DNA of 64,000 nt from Geomonas paludis (GCF_014193585.1 NZ_BLXY01000001.1:106033-170032), one strand, 5' to 3'; counted from the stretch's first letter, positions 41,806-51,186 are shown. Numbers and translations are program-made. Notes: generated by a model from the letters alone, not told the origin.

Positions 41806-43098
41806 ATGAACGACGCTTTTCAGGTGCATTCGGACCCGGAGCTGTGGGAAGAACTCGGCATGGACGTCGCCCGCTTCTCGGGCATGCCCCCCATGCTGAC
41901 CAACGCCTACAAGAACATCTTCCTGTCGCAGCACAACCGCCCTGAAAGGATGTCGTACTTCGACGACATGGTCGCCAACATCCACACCGGGCGCATCCGG
42001 GAGATCTACGACGCCAAAAAGGGAGGAAAGCCGGTGATCGGCACCTTCTGCGTCTATGTCCCGGAAGAGCTGGTGGTGGCCGCCGGCGGCATCTGCATCG
42101 GGCTTTGCGGCGGCGCCCAAGGCTCCATCGCGGACGCCGAGAAAATCCTGCCGCGCAACATCTGTCCCATGGTCAAGTCCGCCTTCGGATTCAAGGTGGG
42201 GAAAATCTGCCCCTACTTCCAGGTGGTCGACCTGGTCTACGGCGAAACCACCTGCGACGCCAAGAAAAAGACCTGGGAGCTCCTGGACCGCTACGTCCCG
42301 ACCCACGTCATGGAGATCCCGCAGATGAAGCGGGAGCGTGACAAGTGGCTCTGGCTGGACGAGGTGAAGGATTTCAAGGCCGCCGTGGAACGGATCACCG
42401 ACACCGTCGCCGATTTCGATGCCGTCGCCGCGGGGATCAAGACCATCAACGCCAAGCGCTTCGCCCTGCAGCGCCTGAACGCCCTGCGGCACCACAACCC
42501 GTCCCCCATCAGCGGCAGGGACATGCTGCTCATCGAACAGATCGCGTTCTACGACGAGCCGGTGCGCTTCGCACAGAAGGTGCACGCGCTGTGCGACGAG
42601 TTGGAACAGCGCATCGGCAACGGGGTTTCGGTTGCGCCGGCGTCGACCCCGCGCGTCATGGTCTCGGGGACCCCGATGGCGCTCCCCAACTGGAAACTGC
42701 ACTTCATCATCGAGTCCGCCGGGGCCATCGTGGTCAACGAGGAGAGTTGTATCGGCACACGCTACTACAAGGACCTGATCGACGAGGGTTCCACGGACCT
42801 CGAGCAGCAGTTGGAACGGCTCACCGAGCGCTACATGAAGATCGACTGTTCCTGCTTCACCCCCAACGACGACCGCATCGCGCAGGTGCTCAAGGAATAC
42901 GAGGCCTCCGGCGCCGAGGGGATCATCGATTACTGCCTCCAGTTCTGCCATACCTACAACATCGAGGCGGTGAAGCTGAGGGAAGCCTGCGAGGCGCGCG
43001 GCATTCCCTTCATGTCCATCGAGACCGACTATGCTCCGGACGACGTCGGGCAGTTGCAGACCCGTGTCGAGGCGTTCCTGGAGCAGATCAGGGGGTAG
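41806..43098 (+). CDS. Double-cubane-cluster-type reductase (2-hydroxyacyl-CoA dehydratase D/HgdB family)
   Basis: A 430-residue protein of the HgdB/FldC/BcrC superfamily. Candidate cluster Cys are in GTFCVYVPEE, GICIGLCGGAQ, NICPMVKS and KICPYFQ, with more in EESCIG and DCSCF. Only one such subunit is encoded and it is followed by one activase. That is the gene pattern of double-cubane cluster proteins rather than of heterodimeric dehydratases, which need two. GGAGGG lies 7 nt before ATG 41806. It would perform a very low-potential two-electron reduction; the natural substrate of this class is not established. Confidence 0.85.
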   Translation: MNDAFQVHSDPELWEELGMDVARFSGMPPMLTNAYKNIFLSQHNRPERMSYFDDMVANIHTGRIREIYDAKKGGKPVIGTFCVYVPEELVVAAGGICIGLCGGAQGSIADAEKILPRNICPMVKSAFGFKVGKICPYFQVVDLVYGETTCDAKKKTWELLDRYVPTHVMEIPQMKRERDKWLWLDEVKDFKAAVERITDTVADFDAVAAGIKTINAKRFALQRLNALRHHNPSPISGRDMLLIEQIAFYDEPVRFAQKVHALCDELEQRIGNGVSVAPASTPRVMVSGTPMALPNWKLHFIIESAGAIVVNEESCIGTRYYKDLIDEGSTDLEQQLERLTERYMKIDCSCFTPNDDRIAQVLKEYEASGAEGIIDYCLQFCHTYNIEAVKLREACEARGIPFMSIETDYAPDDVGQLQTRVEAFLEQIRG

Positions 43099-43101
43099 CT
43101 C

Positions 43102-43845
43102 ATGCAGGTAGGTATCGATCTTGGCTCGCGCACCATCAAGACCGTGGCTCTCAAAGGTGGAGAGATGCTGCAGCGCCGCGTCGTGGAGAGCGGCTTCGAG
43201 CCGCACCGCCAGGCCCTGCAGCTGCTGAATGATCACCCGCAGGCGCGGGTGGTGGCCACCGGCTACGGCCGCCACTTGATGCAGCAGCACGCCGATCTCG
43301 ACATCATCACCGAGATCAAGGCGCACGCCCTGGGGGCGCGGCACCTGTTCCCCCACTGCCGCGCCGTGCTCGACGTCGGCGGCCAGGACAGCAAGGTGAT
43401 CCAGTTGAGCGAGAACGGCCGCATCGTCAGCTTCCAGATGAACGACAAGTGCGCCGCGGGCACCGGGCGTTTCCTGGAGATGATGGCGCTGTCCCTTGGC
43501 TACGACCTGAAGCAGTTCGGCTTGGCCGCGGCCGAAGCCCAGGCCAGCACGGCCATCAACAGCATGTGTGCGGTCTTCGCCGAGTCCGAGGTGGTGTCAT
43601 TGAAGAACAGGGGCGTTGCTCCCAATGAGATTGCCCGTTCGGTGCACCTTGCCGTCGCTTCGCGGCTGGCGGCCATGGTGCAGAAGACCTGCGACTGTCA
43701 GCACCTGGTGTTTACCGGCGGCGTGGCCAACAACAAGACGCTGGTAGCGATGCTGGAGAAGGCACTGGGGGTACCGGTGCTGGTCCCGGAGGACCCTTCC
43801 GTAGTAGGGGCGCTCGGCGCGGCCCTGCATGCCGGCTGCTCCTGA
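43102..43845 (+). CDS. ATP-dependent activase of the HgdC family
   Basis: A 247-residue ASKHA-fold ATPase that donates electrons to the preceding reductase with ATP hydrolysis. Phosphate motifs VGIDLGSRTIKT and DVGGQDSK are present. The two Cys that bridge a [4Fe-4S] cluster at the dimer interface are in NDKCAAGTGRF and NSMCAVFAESE. It starts 3 bp after the reductase stop, so the two are co-expressed. Confidence 0.9.
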   Translation: MQVGIDLGSRTIKTVALKGGEMLQRRVVESGFEPHRQALQLLNDHPQARVVATGYGRHLMQQHADLDIITEIKAHALGARHLFPHCRAVLDVGGQDSKVIQLSENGRIVSFQMNDKCAAGTGRFLEMMALSLGYDLKQFGLAAAEAQASTAINSMCAVFAESEVVSLKNRGVAPNEIARSVHLAVASRLAAMVQKTCDCQHLVFTGGVANNKTLVAMLEKALGVPVLVPEDPSVVGALGAALHAGCS

Positions 43846-43915
43846 GGATGACGGAAAACATGACAACCCGGGCTCGCGTGGCCCGATACACAAAGCAAAA
43901 CAGGAGAAGAAAAAG

Positions 43916-44353
43916 ATGAGAAGAATCGTGGCCCTTACCTTGGCAGTTGCAATCACCCTGGCCGCAACGGCAGCCTTTGCCGGCATTTTGGGCGGCAACT
44001 ACCGCTACGTGGCCCCTGCCGACTTCAAAAAGTGGCTGGAGACCGGCAAGAAGGTGCAGATCGTGGACATCCAGGTCCCCGCGGAATACCAGCAGCACCA
44101 CTTCAAGGGCGCGGTGCAGACCAACGCCTTCCCGGTCAAGTCCCCCGAGGACAAGCAGAAGCTGGACCGGGTATTGCCGCAGCTGACCGCTTCCCGTGAG
44201 GAGATCGTCATCGTCTGCCCGCGCGGTGGCGGCGGCGCCAAGAACACCTACGACTACCTGAAGGGAAAGGGGATCGCCGAAGCCCGCCTCTTGATCCTCG
44301 AGGACGGCATGCAGGGGTGGCCGTATCGCGAACTGGTGGCGCAGGGGAAATAA
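43916..44353 (+). CDS. Periplasmic rhodanese-like protein
   Basis: A 145-residue exported single-domain rhodanese. Signal peptide LAVAITLAATAAFA; catalytic Cys in IVCPRGGGGA. The start ATG 43916 has AGGAG about 9 nt upstream; the frame opens earlier but lies in a non-coding-looking stretch. It is 70 bp downstream of the activase and may be cotranscribed. Sulfurtransferase or sulfide handling is inferred. Confidence 0.82.
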   Translation: MRRIVALTLAVAITLAATAAFAGILGGNYRYVAPADFKKWLETGKKVQIVDIQVPAEYQQHHFKGAVQTNAFPVKSPEDKQKLDRVLPQLTASREEIVIVCPRGGGGAKNTYDYLKGKGIAEARLLILEDGMQGWPYRELVAQGK

Positions 44354-44360
44354 ACTGTAA

Positions 44361-44395
44361 AGGGGGGACTGGCTCCGCCAGGTGCCTGTCCCCTT
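44361..44395. repeat. Palindromic repeat, family A copy 5
   Basis: AGGGGGGACTGGCTCCGCC...GCCTGTCCCCTT directly after the rhodanese gene. Confidence 0.8.
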
Positions 44396-44413
44396 GTGGT
44401 GTTTGGGCAGAAT

Positions 44414-44460
44414 GGAGCGTTCCGCTAGAGGGACAGGCACCTGAACCGAGCCAGTCCCTT
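44414..44460. repeat. Palindromic repeat, family A copy 6 with companion box
   Basis: The companion box GGAGCGTTCCGCTA (reverse of TAGCGGAACGCTCC) is followed by GGGACAGGCACCTG...GAGCCAGTCCC. Inverted relative to copy 5. Confidence 0.8.
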
Positions 44461-44574
44461 CCCCTCCCGCCTCTGGTCAGCCTCTGAGTAAAAACAGAGC
44501 ACGCTGTCCGGAAAAAACATGCCAGCCGCTTCCAAAAAATCCCTGTCCCTGTTCCGTTTTTTAAATGTGCCCCC

Positions 44575-44583
44575 TGCTATAAT
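44575..44583 (+). promoter_or_regulatory. Extended -10 promoter of the FIST-kinase operon
   Basis: TGCTATAAT, a perfect extended -10, about 48 bp before the FIST start. The -35 region is poor. Confidence 0.5.
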
Positions 44584-44630
44584 TAGCGGGTCCAAATTTG
44601 GAAAGTTCATCCACTTGACAGGTGATCATC

Positions 44631-45818
44631 ATGGGGACTTCCGTCGGGGTAGGGTACAGCCTTTTGAAAAACCCGGCAGACGCCGGCCGGCAAGCCGTGC
44701 AGCAGGCCCTGCAGCAGGGAGGCATGGAGCAGCCGGATTTCGTGTTTCTCTTTGCCACGATAGGTTACCAACAGCAACTGCTGTTGGATGCGGTTTGCGC
44801 CGCTACGCACAACCCAGCTTTGAGCGGATGCACCGGCGAGGGTATCATCGTGCGGGGCTTCGCCTCCGAAAGCAATTTCGGCGTCTGCGTCATGGCCATT
44901 GCCTCCGATGAGCTCCGCTTTACCGCCCTGGTGGAGACGGAGCTGGGCCTTGGCTTCGAAAGGGCGGGCGAGCGGCTGGCCGAACAGGTGCGTCCCCTCC
45001 TGTCGGACCAGACCTTCGCCTGTCTTCTATTTGCAGATGGCCTGGTTTTTGACTTCGACCCTTTCAAGGAGGGCTTTGAAAGGGCACTGCAGCTGGCACG
45101 CCCCCTACCCCTGTTCGGCGGCCTCTCGGCCGACAACTGGACCGCCGGCAAGACCTTCCAGTACCACAACGGCCGAGTCTTTTCTCAAAGCGTTTCCTGC
45201 GTTCTCCTTTCCGGTAGTGGCAAAGTCGCCTGGGGCGTCAATCATGGTTGTGTTCCCGTCGGCACCCAGCACACCATCACTCGTAGCAAGGGAAACGTCA
45301 TCTGCGGGATAGATGGGGTCCCCGCGCTGGACGCATTGGAGGAATATGTAGAAAATCCGCGGGACCAGTGGAACAAAATAACGCTGAACCTGTGCCTGGG
45401 TTTCAGGACACCGGAATACCTGAAGCAGGAGTATGGCGACTTCCTCATCCGCTACATGATGGACAAAGATGACGTCGAGGGGTGCGTAACCATCCAGTCG
45501 GACGTTGCCGAAGGGACGGAACTGTGGATCATGCGCCGCGACAAGGAGTTGATGTACGACGGCCTGCAGGAGATCGTGCGACAGGTCCGGGCCCGGCTTG
45601 GGTCGAACCGGCCCAAGTTGGTGCTTCATTTCGAGTGCATGGGGCGCGGCAAGGCCGTATACCAGGAGCAGGAAAAGCTCCACCTGCTGCAGTATCTGCA
45701 GGAGGAGATCGGGGCGGACATCCCCTGGATCGGCTTTTATTCCTACGGCGAGATCGGTCCCGTTTCCGAACATAACTGCATACACAATTTCACCGCTATC
45801 GTGATGGCCGTCTACTAA
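44631..45818 (+). CDS. FIST N/C domain sensor protein
   Basis: A 395-residue soluble protein with a FIST_N domain (about 10-215; NPALSGCTGEGIIV, LPLFGGLSADNW) and a FIST_C domain (about 225-380; IPWIGFYSYGEIGP). FIST proteins are ligand-sensing input proteins, proposed to bind small molecules such as amino acids, and often pair with kinases. The next gene is a histidine kinase 19 bp away. ATG 44631 is chosen with AGGTGA upstream; a GTG three codons earlier is possible. Confidence 0.88.
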   Translation: MGTSVGVGYSLLKNPADAGRQAVQQALQQGGMEQPDFVFLFATIGYQQQLLLDAVCAATHNPALSGCTGEGIIVRGFASESNFGVCVMAIASDELRFTALVETELGLGFERAGERLAEQVRPLLSDQTFACLLFADGLVFDFDPFKEGFERALQLARPLPLFGGLSADNWTAGKTFQYHNGRVFSQSVSCVLLSGSGKVAWGVNHGCVPVGTQHTITRSKGNVICGIDGVPALDALEEYVENPRDQWNKITLNLCLGFRTPEYLKQEYGDFLIRYMMDKDDVEGCVTIQSDVAEGTELWIMRRDKELMYDGLQEIVRQVRARLGSNRPKLVLHFECMGRGKAVYQEQEKLHLLQYLQEEIGADIPWIGFYSYGEIGPVSEHNCIHNFTAIVMAVY

Positions 45819-45837
45819 CCTCTTCGCAGGGGGCAGC

Positions 45838-47664
45838 ATGGACTGCGACCAGCAGCTTGAAAAGCTTCGCCAGGAGAAGGACGTCCTCGCCCAGCAGGTA
45901 AAACGGCTGATCAAGGCGGAGGGAAAGCTGTACGATTTTCAGCAGGAGCTCGACCAGCAGCTCAAGGAATACAAGGCTCTTTACGAATTCAGCCGCAACC
46001 TTAGCGGTAGCTACGACGTGGAATACCTGTCCCGCGCAACCGTTGAGTACGTGATACAGCAGTTGGAATACGAGAGGGCTATCGTCTTTCGTCGCTGCCC
46101 CTCCGGACGCTATGCGGTCTGCTCTTTCGATGGCTATTATGATCCCGCCGAGAAGGAAGAGATCTCCCGACTCAGTTTCGACGACGCCCACCTCCCGCTC
46201 ATCAGCGCCGACAAGGAGTACGTCTGCTGCACCGCGCTGACGCGGGAACCCTGGGCATCGGACTGGCGCTCGACCCTGCATCTGAACGAGTTCTACGCCT
46301 ATCCCCTGGGCTACGGCACCGTTCCCCACGCAGTACTGGTGGCAGGTAACTCCGCCGAAAACTCCCCATTTTACCGAAAAGTGGAAGCGACGCCGCGTGC
46401 GTTGCTCAGCATGGGCAACCTGGCCGGCTTGGTCTCCTCCCTGCTGGAGAATCAGGTCTATTTCGAGCAGCTCATGGAGGCCCGGGAACAGGAACGGCTC
46501 GCCGAGGCAAGGTACCGCAGCATCTTCGAAAACGCCGCCGAGGGGATCTTTCAAAGAACGCCCGAAGGCAGATACCTGAGTGCCAATCCCGCCCTGGCCC
46601 ACATGCTGGGCTATGTTTCCCCGGCAGAGCTGATGACAGAGGTGACCGATATCCGAAGCCAAGTCTACGTCGACCCGCTTTACTACGACGAATTGATGCG
46701 GCAGCTGCAGGCCTCTGGCAGAGTGGACGGATTCGAGACGGAGATGTCCCGCAAGGATGGCAGCACGATGTGGGTCTCCATGAGCATCCGTATAGTGCGC
46801 GGCAGCGACGGCAAGATCGCCTTTCTGGAGGGAATGGTCGAGGAGATCACCAAGCGCAAGGAGGCTGAGGATGCGCTCAGGGATAGCGAACGGGCGTACC
46901 GGGAGTTGAGCGAGGCGCTGGAACAGCGGGTCATTGAGGCCGTGGATGAGCTGCGTCAGAAAGACAAGATGCTGATCATGCAGGGGCGCCAGGCGGTTCT
47001 GGGAGAGATGCTCAGCAACATCGCCCACCAGTGGCGGCAACCGCTCAACATGCTGGCCCTGCTTGCCCAGGACCTGCAGCTGACTAACAGGACCCAGGGC
47101 CTCACCGCCGAGCACATCGACGGCAACATCGGCAGGACCATGGAGATCATCGAGAAGATGTCCAGGACCATCGACGACTTCAGGTACTTCTTCAGGCCCG
47201 ACCAACGCATCCAGAAGTTCCGGGCCAGAGAGCCGATGGAAAAAGCGCTGTCACTGCTGGAAGGGAGCTTCGGCATGCACGGCATCCACAGCGAGCTCTC
47301 GGTCAGCGGCGAGCCGGTGATCAGCGGTTACCTGAGCGAATTCGTCCAGGTTCTGCTGAACATCCTGATGAATGCCCGTGATGCCTTGGTAGCCAAGGCC
47401 CCGGCGGCCCCCCTCATCTCCATCAGCATGTTCAGCGAGGGGGACAGGACCGTGGTGACCATCTCCGACAACGCCGGAGGCATACCCGACGAGATCATCG
47501 GCAGGATCTTCGAGCCCTATTTCACCACCAAGGGCCCCGAGCAGGGGACCGGCATCGGTCTTTTCATGTGCAAAACCATCATTGAAAAAAGCATGAAAGG
47601 GTTGCTTACCGCGCGCAACACCGGAACCGGTGCGGAGTTCCGCATCGAGGTCAGCAACAGCTAG
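45838..47664 (+). CDS. PAS-containing sensor histidine kinase
   Basis: A 608-residue cytoplasmic kinase. A coiled coil (about 1-50) leads into a GAF-like domain (about 55-215), then PAS (about 225-345; YRSIFENAAEGIFQ), PAC, a dimerisation helix, the His box GEMLSNIAHQWRQPLN and an HATPase (NILMNARDAL, DNAGGIP, GTGIGLFMCK). It has no membrane helix. Its partner appears to be the FIST protein. It overlaps the convergent helicase gene by 4 bp. Confidence 0.92.
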   Translation: MDCDQQLEKLRQEKDVLAQQVKRLIKAEGKLYDFQQELDQQLKEYKALYEFSRNLSGSYDVEYLSRATVEYVIQQLEYERAIVFRRCPSGRYAVCSFDGYYDPAEKEEISRLSFDDAHLPLISADKEYVCCTALTREPWASDWRSTLHLNEFYAYPLGYGTVPHAVLVAGNSAENSPFYRKVEATPRALLSMGNLAGLVSSLLENQVYFEQLMEAREQERLAEARYRSIFENAAEGIFQRTPEGRYLSANPALAHMLGYVSPAELMTEVTDIRSQVYVDPLYYDELMRQLQASGRVDGFETEMSRKDGSTMWVSMSIRIVRGSDGKIAFLEGMVEEITKRKEAEDALRDSERAYRELSEALEQRVIEAVDELRQKDKMLIMQGRQAVLGEMLSNIAHQWRQPLNMLALLAQDLQLTNRTQGLTAEHIDGNIGRTMEIIEKMSRTIDDFRYFFRPDQRIQKFRAREPMEKALSLLEGSFGMHGIHSELSVSGEPVISGYLSEFVQVLLNILMNARDALVAKAPAAPLISISMFSEGDRTVVTISDNAGGIPDEIIGRIFEPYFTTKGPEQGTGIGLFMCKTIIEKSMKGLLTARNTGTGAEFRIEVSNS

Positions 47665-50060
47665 TCCGTACTGCCCCAAAACTCACCTATCTCCTTCAAT
47701 ATCCCCTTCGATACCAGCTCGGTTGCTTCACGCTCGAACCAGTCACCCGGCATGGCGCTGCTGTACCCCTCCTCGAGGAAGCGGTCATCCATGAGCACGA
47801 TCACCCCCCGGTCCGTTTCCGAGCGGATCACCCGCCCCGCCGACTGGATCGCCTTGGACATGGCGGGAATGGTGTAGGCGTACTCGAACCCCTTGCCGTA
47901 ATGGCGCTGGTAGTACGCCCGCATCTCCTCGCGTTCCAGGTCGTAGTTGGGGAGCGGCGGCCCGACCACGAAGGCGCCGATGACCATGTCCCCCGCGTAG
48001 TCCACCCCTTCGGAGAGCGATCCCCCCTGCACCGCGAGGACCACCGTGGGCACCTGCCCGGACCGGAGCTGCTCCAGGAACTCGGCCGTCCGCGCCCCCT
48101 TCATGTTGCGCTCCTGCCGGAGCACCTCGAACCCCTCCGGCGCCCGGAACAGCTCGCCGACCCGTTCCAGGAAGGTGAAACTGGGGAAGAAGGCCAGGTA
48201 GTTGCCGCGCCTGAGTGCGACGATGCGGGCCAGGGCGTCTGCGATGCGGCCGTAGTTGCGCTCGCGCTGCGCGTAGCGGGTGGAAACCTGCGGGATGATC
48301 AAAAGCTTGCGCCGCTCCGGGGGGAACGGGCTTTGGAACTCGGACCAGCGCACCTGGTCCGGGTCGAGGCCGGAGAGCTTGGCGTAGTACTCCATGGGCT
48401 TCAGGGTCGCGGAGAAACCGACCACCTGCTGGTACTCGGCGTAGCGCTCCCGGATCAGTTCGGAGGCGTCGCAGCAGGTCACCTTGACGCTGCCACCGCC
48501 GCCGTGGGGCTGGTACGAGGTGAAGAACTCCTGGCGCTCCGAGCGCACCGCGAATTCCAGCGTCTCGGTGAACTCCGACCAGTAGTAGCACAGGCGCAGG
48601 ACGGGGTCCTCCTGCCGGATCTCCACGTCCGCCTCCAGGTAGCGGGACAGTAGGGCGCGCAGCCGCCCCTCCAGGTCCAGAAACGGCGCCAGCGGCGGTT
48701 CGATGCGCGCCGCTTTGGCACCCTCACCGCGGCGGCAGGAGAGCACCGCCGCCACGCACTCATCCAACAGGGCCGCCGCCTCGCGCCGAAACGACAGCGG
48801 CACCCCGTCCAGGTCCTCGCGCATCCCCTCAAGGACCGTGCTGGACAACCGCGGGGAGTAGTATTCCATGGCCCGGGAGGGGAGGTTGTGCGCCTCGTCT
48901 ATCACCAGGTTCGGCTTGCCCACCTGGTCCACCGGGAGCCCTGCCGCACGCCCCAGCGCGGAGCGCGGCGCGAAGACGTAGTTGTAATCGCAGATGACCA
49001 CGTCGGCCAGCTTGGCGCAATCTATCTGCAGCTCGAAGGGACAGACCTGGTACGCCTCGCCGAACTGCCGAAAGGTGCGGCTTTTCAGGCTCCTTTTCTT
49101 CTCCAGCAGTTCCGCCAGCCCGTGGCGCGCCACCTTCGCGTAGTAGTCGCGGGCGTACTCGCAGTACTCCGGGGTGCAGATCGGCTCCTCCTTGAAGCAG
49201 ATCTTGCTCTTCGCGGTGATGGTGAGGGAGCGCAGCTTCGATCCCGCCTCGCGGAACCTGTGCACCGCGTCCTCGGCGACCTCGTGCTGGCTGTTCTTCG
49301 GCGTCACGTAACAGACCGCCTGCCCCCGTGCGAGCGCCTCCCTGAGCACCGGGTGCAGGACACCCACCGTCTTGCCCAGCCCGGTCGGCGCCTGGATCAG
49401 CATGCGCCGTCCCAACGCCATCCCCAGCTCGACCTCCTGCATCAGTTCCACCTGGCCGGGTCGCGGCTTGTCAAAGGGGAACGGGAAGGTTGCCGCCACC
49501 TTGCGCCTGCGCTGCGCCCTCTTCGCTGCCAGGACCGCCTCCCGGACCAGTTCATCCAGCCGGGCCTCCAGCCACTGCTGGTACTGCTCCAGGTCGAGCC
49601 GGATCTCCAGCTCCGCCGACTGCCCGTTACGTGACGAGACCAGGTGGAAGGTGAGCCTGGGCACCACGCCGTGCTCCAGCCAGTGAAAATAGCCGTAGGT
49701 GCACTGCTGCAGGCAGTACGGTTCCTCGAGCGAACCACCGCTCAGGCGCCGCTTCAGGTCCCAGAGGTTGAAGCAGCTCTTGATCTCCTCGATGCAGGGG
49801 ACGTCGCGGCCGGACACGCCGTCCATGCGCCCGTTGATCTGAAAGCGGAAGCCGCCGCGCTCGATAAGGCGTCCCACCGGCACCTCGGCCTGGTAGGTCG
49901 GGTCGTCCTGCGCCCGTTTCCGCTGCACCCTCTGGTGGATCTCCTGGCCGTCGCTGGTGGAGCGGTCGTAACCCGAACGGGGCTCGATACTGCCGGTGCG
50001 CGGCACGGGGAGAGCGAAGTACCCCACGGGTATGTTAATGATGTCTTTGGCTGGTTTCAT
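47661..50060 (-). CDS. XPD/DinG-like helicase with PD-(D/E)XK nuclease-like N-terminus
   Basis: A 799-residue superfamily 2 helicase. Walker A is APTGLGKT (224-231) and the DEAH box VIDEAH is at about 386-391. Cys candidates for the XPD-type [4Fe-4S] cluster are C288, C295, C300, C340 and C348. Motif VI is IQSAGRVIRSETDRG. Residues 1-160 contain GRMDGV (D80) and EEIKS (E92, K94), the pattern of a PD-(D/E)XK nuclease of the Cas4/RecB type. The fusion suggests combined unwinding and cutting in DNA repair. No CRISPR array is nearby. Confidence 0.88.
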   Translation of the reverse strand: MKPAKDIINIPVGYFALPVPRTGSIEPRSGYDRSTSDGQEIHQRVQRKRAQDDPTYQAEVPVGRLIERGGFRFQINGRMDGVSGRDVPCIEEIKSCFNLWDLKRRLSGGSLEEPYCLQQCTYGYFHWLEHGVVPRLTFHLVSSRNGQSAELEIRLDLEQYQQWLEARLDELVREAVLAAKRAQRRRKVAATFPFPFDKPRPGQVELMQEVELGMALGRRMLIQAPTGLGKTVGVLHPVLREALARGQAVCYVTPKNSQHEVAEDAVHRFREAGSKLRSLTITAKSKICFKEEPICTPEYCEYARDYYAKVARHGLAELLEKKRSLKSRTFRQFGEAYQVCPFELQIDCAKLADVVICDYNYVFAPRSALGRAAGLPVDQVGKPNLVIDEAHNLPSRAMEYYSPRLSSTVLEGMREDLDGVPLSFRREAAALLDECVAAVLSCRRGEGAKAARIEPPLAPFLDLEGRLRALLSRYLEADVEIRQEDPVLRLCYYWSEFTETLEFAVRSERQEFFTSYQPHGGGGSVKVTCCDASELIRERYAEYQQVVGFSATLKPMEYYAKLSGLDPDQVRWSEFQSPFPPERRKLLIIPQVSTRYAQRERNYGRIADALARIVALRRGNYLAFFPSFTFLERVGELFRAPEGFEVLRQERNMKGARTAEFLEQLRSGQVPTVVLAVQGGSLSEGVDYAGDMVIGAFVVGPPLPNYDLEREEMRAYYQRHYGKGFEYAYTIPAMSKAIQSAGRVIRSETDRGVIVLMDDRFLEEGYSSAMPGDWFEREATELVSKGILKEIGEFWGSTD

Positions 50061-50135
50061 GCGCTGCAGTCCCTTGATTCTCCGCCACTTTCTAATGACA
50101 CCTCGTCTTTTGTCAAGTTAAGAATCCGCAGGACG

Positions 50136-50163
50136 TTGCAATACCTGGCGGAGCGGGTATCCT
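50136..50163 (+). promoter_or_regulatory. Candidate promoter of the PpcA-like gene
   Basis: TTGCAA, 16 bp, TATCCT, about 45 bp before the ATG. Moderate match. Confidence 0.3.
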
Positions 50164-50206
50164 CTTCAGCGTATTCTCTAATTACATGCCCAAAGGAGAC
50201 GAAAAC

Positions 50207-50491
50207 ATGAGAAGAGCCATTGCAGCCGCCGTCCTGACCCTTTTCTGTGCCGGACTGGCCTATGCCGCTGACGAAACCGTGGTGGTGCTCCCGGCCAAGA
50301 ACGGCAACGTGACCTTCCCGCACAAGAAGCACAAGGACATGACGGAGATGAAGTGCACCAACTGCCACGAAACCGACAAGGGAGGCAAGATCGCCGATCT
50401 TGGCAAGGACTGGGCCCACAAGACCTGCAAGGGGTGCCACACCGACAAGGGCAAAGGCCCCACCAAGTGCAACGAATGTCATAAGAAGTAG
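50207..50491 (+). CDS. Periplasmic triheme cytochrome c7 (PpcA family)
   Basis: A 94-residue exported cytochrome with three CXXCH hemes (CTNCH, CKGCH, CNECH) and the paired His axial ligands of the c7 fold (FPHKKHKDM). Signal peptide ends at LAYAA. AAAGGAG precedes ATG 50207. It shuttles electrons between inner-membrane quinol oxidases and outer-membrane conduits. Its middle segment (ETDKGGKIADLGKDW) differs from the second copy at 55331, so the two are diverged paralogs. Confidence 0.92.
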   Translation: MRRAIAAAVLTLFCAGLAYAADETVVVLPAKNGNVTFPHKKHKDMTEMKCTNCHETDKGGKIADLGKDWAHKTCKGCHTDKGKGPTKCNECHKK

Positions 50492-50593
50492 CACTCTTTC
50501 CCGCCCGATCAGCACCCCGGCGGGGGCCACGGCCTCCGCCTTTTTCATGCCACACCTTCCCCCAAAAAATCAATTAGAAGCCCGCCCCAAACA

Positions 50594-50621
50594 TTGACAT
50601 TCTTTAATTTCCCGAGATAAT
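50594..50621 (+). promoter_or_regulatory. Promoter of the radical SAM operon
   Basis: A perfect TTGACA (50594-50599), a 16-bp spacer and GATAAT (50616-50621). The leader to the first gene is about 130 nt, with no riboswitch that I recognise. Confidence 0.65.
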
Positions 50622-50757
50622 GAAATCGCGCGCCCGGCCCCGCTCATCATGTGTCGGCGGACAACTCCTCGCCCTGACATGGCTCTGCAGTAACGAAGCG
50701 GCACGCACCGGGCAGCCAAGCACTCACATTAAAGGTTGAGGCAGAGGAGATTCACTC

Positions 50758-51186
50758 ATGAGGGACCCTTTCCACGACCTGCATCACCACGAATCCGTCA
50801 GCACCTCCCATATCAGGCTCATCTCCGAAGGGGGAAGCGCGCACCCGAGGAGCCCGGAGCTGGTCTGCATCGACTCCATCCAGGCCACCCAGTGCTGCAC
50901 AACGGAAGCACAGCACACGGTGTACCCGTCCGCCGGCGCGCCGGGCCAGGTGCTGCCGGAAAGCCCGGTCTGCACCCTTCCGGCGGAGTATGCCGAGGAG
51001 CTCGACCGCGCGGTCCTCCCCTCGTTGCTGCTGCAACGCCTGCAGCTGTTGCAGCTCCCTTTGGGGCCGGCAGCCGCGGTCCTGGTCAGGGACCACGGCA
51101 GGCTATGGCAGGTCGGCGATGAAACCTGCTCCTACTCGGTCAGATTGCTAGGGGGCCGCATCGCGATCTACGCTGAGCAGCGGTGA
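50758..51186 (+). CDS. Hypothetical protein, putative partner/substrate 1 of the radical SAM enzyme
   Basis: A 142-residue protein of no family known to me. It is paralogous to the next gene: SHIRLISEGG near the N-terminus, LPAEYAEELD in the middle, and a C-terminal block GRLWQVGDETCSYSVRLLGG...YAEQR. It has a His-rich start (DLHHHES) and several Cys (VCID, TQCC, VCTL, ETCS). No signal peptide. GGAG lies 8 nt before the ATG. First gene of the radical SAM operon. Confidence 0.75.
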   Translation: MRDPFHDLHHHESVSTSHIRLISEGGSAHPRSPELVCIDSIQATQCCTTEAQHTVYPSAGAPGQVLPESPVCTLPAEYAEELDRAVLPSLLLQRLQLLQLPLGPAAAVLVRDHGRLWQVGDETCSYSVRLLGGRIAIYAEQR

